Assembly (NCBI GenBank): GCA_047608075.1
Contig: JBLKRX010000010.1
Coordinates: 1 to 64,000, forward strand
Direction: 5' to 3'
DNA: 64,000 nt
Source of the DNA: Ferdinandcohnia humi_A
GTDB lineage: Bacteria > Bacillota > Bacilli > Bacillales > Bacillaceae_L
Below the pieces are notes generated by a model. That model saw nothing but the letters and a program-made list of their open reading frames with translations. It ran no database searches and was not told the origin of the DNA. Position numbers and translations under genes: made by a program. Positions 63,123-64,000 of the stretch are shown here, in pieces; position 1 is the stretch's first letter, and the number at the start of each line of letters is the position of its first letter.

Positions 63123-64000
63123 TTAATTTGTGTTATTGTTTTCAACACGTTCAATTAAATCTTCAAGCTCTTTAAGAACTAATTCTGGCTCGTCAATGGC
63201 AATATCGTGACCGCTTTTATCTGCAATCAAAAATTTACTGTTAGAGGATAAACCGGCCAAGCTTTGTTGTTCTTCCATCCAAATGTCTTCATACAGGGTA
63301 CTTGCCTCTTTTGATAGGCCCATCGTTGTTAAATCAGACGGTACCCCTTTTGCAACTACGGTAAGGGGGATGTTACCAAGATGTTGATCCTTCAAATTCT
63401 CTTCCACAAGGTATAATAATTCATTTTCTTCCTTCATTGCATTTAAAAATTTGGTTGTAAACATTAGGTTGATAGCTTCATTTACCTCTTCTTTGCTCTC
63501 ATAATAATTGCCGAAAATCGGCTCTTTAAAAACCCTCAACAATCCAGTAGTTCTTAAAGCTTTTATAAGGCCAACAGGAGTTGTACCAAATGTTGCTGGG
63601 TCCACACCAGCATCTACTAAGATTTGGTCTGATTTTTCCCCAAAGTTTTCACTTCTTGCATCAAGCAACATCATTCCTGCAACTTCTGATGGATACATTT
63701 TTGCGTAAAGTCTTGTATACAAACCACCTATTGAGTGACCCACAAAGATATACGGCTCTTTTAAATCTAATTTATCAAGAGCTGTGTGTAATTCTTTTAC
63801 AATGTTTTCCCCTGTTCGCTTTGTTACATGCTTGTCACTCCAGTTATATCCTGCACGATCATAGGTAATTACCGTTACATTAGATGGTAACTCTGATACG
63901 ATGTTCTTCCAATATGTGCTCGGAGCCCCACTACCAGTTTCGAAAATAATCGTAGGTGAACCGGTACCTTGTTGAAGTATATGAAGGTCATATCCGCCAA
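63123..64000 (-). CDS. Alpha/beta hydrolase, partial (runs off the window)
   Basis: The frame is open from the window edge to 63123, so the coding part is at least 290 residues and its start is outside. GHSIGGLYTRLYA (Ser in GHSIG) is the nucleophile elbow, FETGSGAPSTYWKNIVS the oxyanion segment and ADKSGHDIAIDEPEL the histidine. A shorter start at 63743 would drop the oxyanion segment. Prolyl-aminopeptidase/epoxide-hydrolase-like. Substrate unknown. Confidence 0.85.
   Translation of the reverse strand, partial: GGYDLHILQQGTGSPTIIFETGSGAPSTYWKNIVSELPSNVTVITYDRAGYNWSDKHVTKRTGENIVKELHTALDKLDLKEPYIFVGHSIGGLYTRLYAKMYPSEVAGMMLLDARSENFGEKSDQILVDAGVDPATFGTTPVGLIKALRTTGLLRVFKEPIFGNYYESKEEVNEAINLMFTTKFLNAMKEENELLYLVEENLKDQHLGNIPLTVVAKGVPSDLTTMGLSKEASTLYEDIWMEEQQSLAGLSSNSKFLIADKSGHDIAIDEPELVLKELEDLIERVENNNTN

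Overview
The window is AT-rich chromosomal DNA from an endospore-forming Bacillaceae-type Firmicute. The evidence is a GerA/GerB/GerC germinant-receptor operon behind a sigma-G-type promoter, a spoVAC-spoVAD-spoVAE operon of the spoVA2mob kind, a YjcZ-family sporulation miniprotein and a small basic protein each behind a sigma-K-type promoter, strong AGGAGG ribosome-binding sites, and SAM-I and c-di-GMP-I riboswitches. I cannot fix the genus. No rRNA, tRNA, CRISPR array or intact transposase was seen.

Layout. 0-11 kb: mostly minus-strand housekeeping and small genes (methionine aminopeptidase, ArsR-rhodanese/MFS operon, YdeI-like protein, histidine phosphatase), mixed with decayed genes and copies of a dispersed hairpin repeat. 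11-16 kb: ger operon, then XRE and GAF regulators. 16-20 kb: an epimerase, then a PAS-GGDEF protein whose leader is a c-di-GMP riboswitch plus terminator. 20-26.6 kb: an arsenic island, with arsR-arsB-arsC and a dead arsD, then a second operon of two FAD/NAD(P) oxidoreductases, a cysteine-bearing MarR regulator and an ArsN1-like acetyltransferase. 27-37.5 kb: a roughly 10 kb block (phosphatases, spore miniproteins, class II aldolase-like protein, lgt, zinc dehydrogenase, lipid kinase) bounded by two arrays of the same 52-bp palindromic unit in inverted orientation. 37.5-42.5 kb: DUF2238 protein, DUF421-DUF1657 fusion and the spoVA operon. 43-48.4 kb: lipoprotein, HD-GYP protein, CBS protein with a possible HEPN-like N-terminus, DUF2927 protein. 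48.5-53 kb: metN-metI-metQ plus M20 peptidase behind two nearly identical tandem SAM riboswitches. 53-64 kb: EamA transporter with a Fur box in its promoter, esterase, M48-ankyrin peptidase, RDD protein, NhaC antiporter without a normal start codon, and an alpha/beta hydrolase/GNAT/phosphotransferase cluster.

How the genes work together. The met operon imports methionine and is shut down by SAM. The ars genes sense, reduce and extrude arsenic, and the neighbouring flavoprotein/ArsN1/MarR operon probably deals with organic arsenicals. The spoVA, ger, YjcZ and sigma-G/sigma-K elements belong to spore formation, DPA handling and germination. The GGDEF and HD-GYP proteins and the c-di-GMP riboswitch form a second-messenger set.

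A striking general feature is gene decay. Around ten coding regions are broken by one-base frameshifts, stops or truncation, many found only by reading between the annotated ORFs. Either this lineage is shedding accessory genes or some breaks are sequencing errors.
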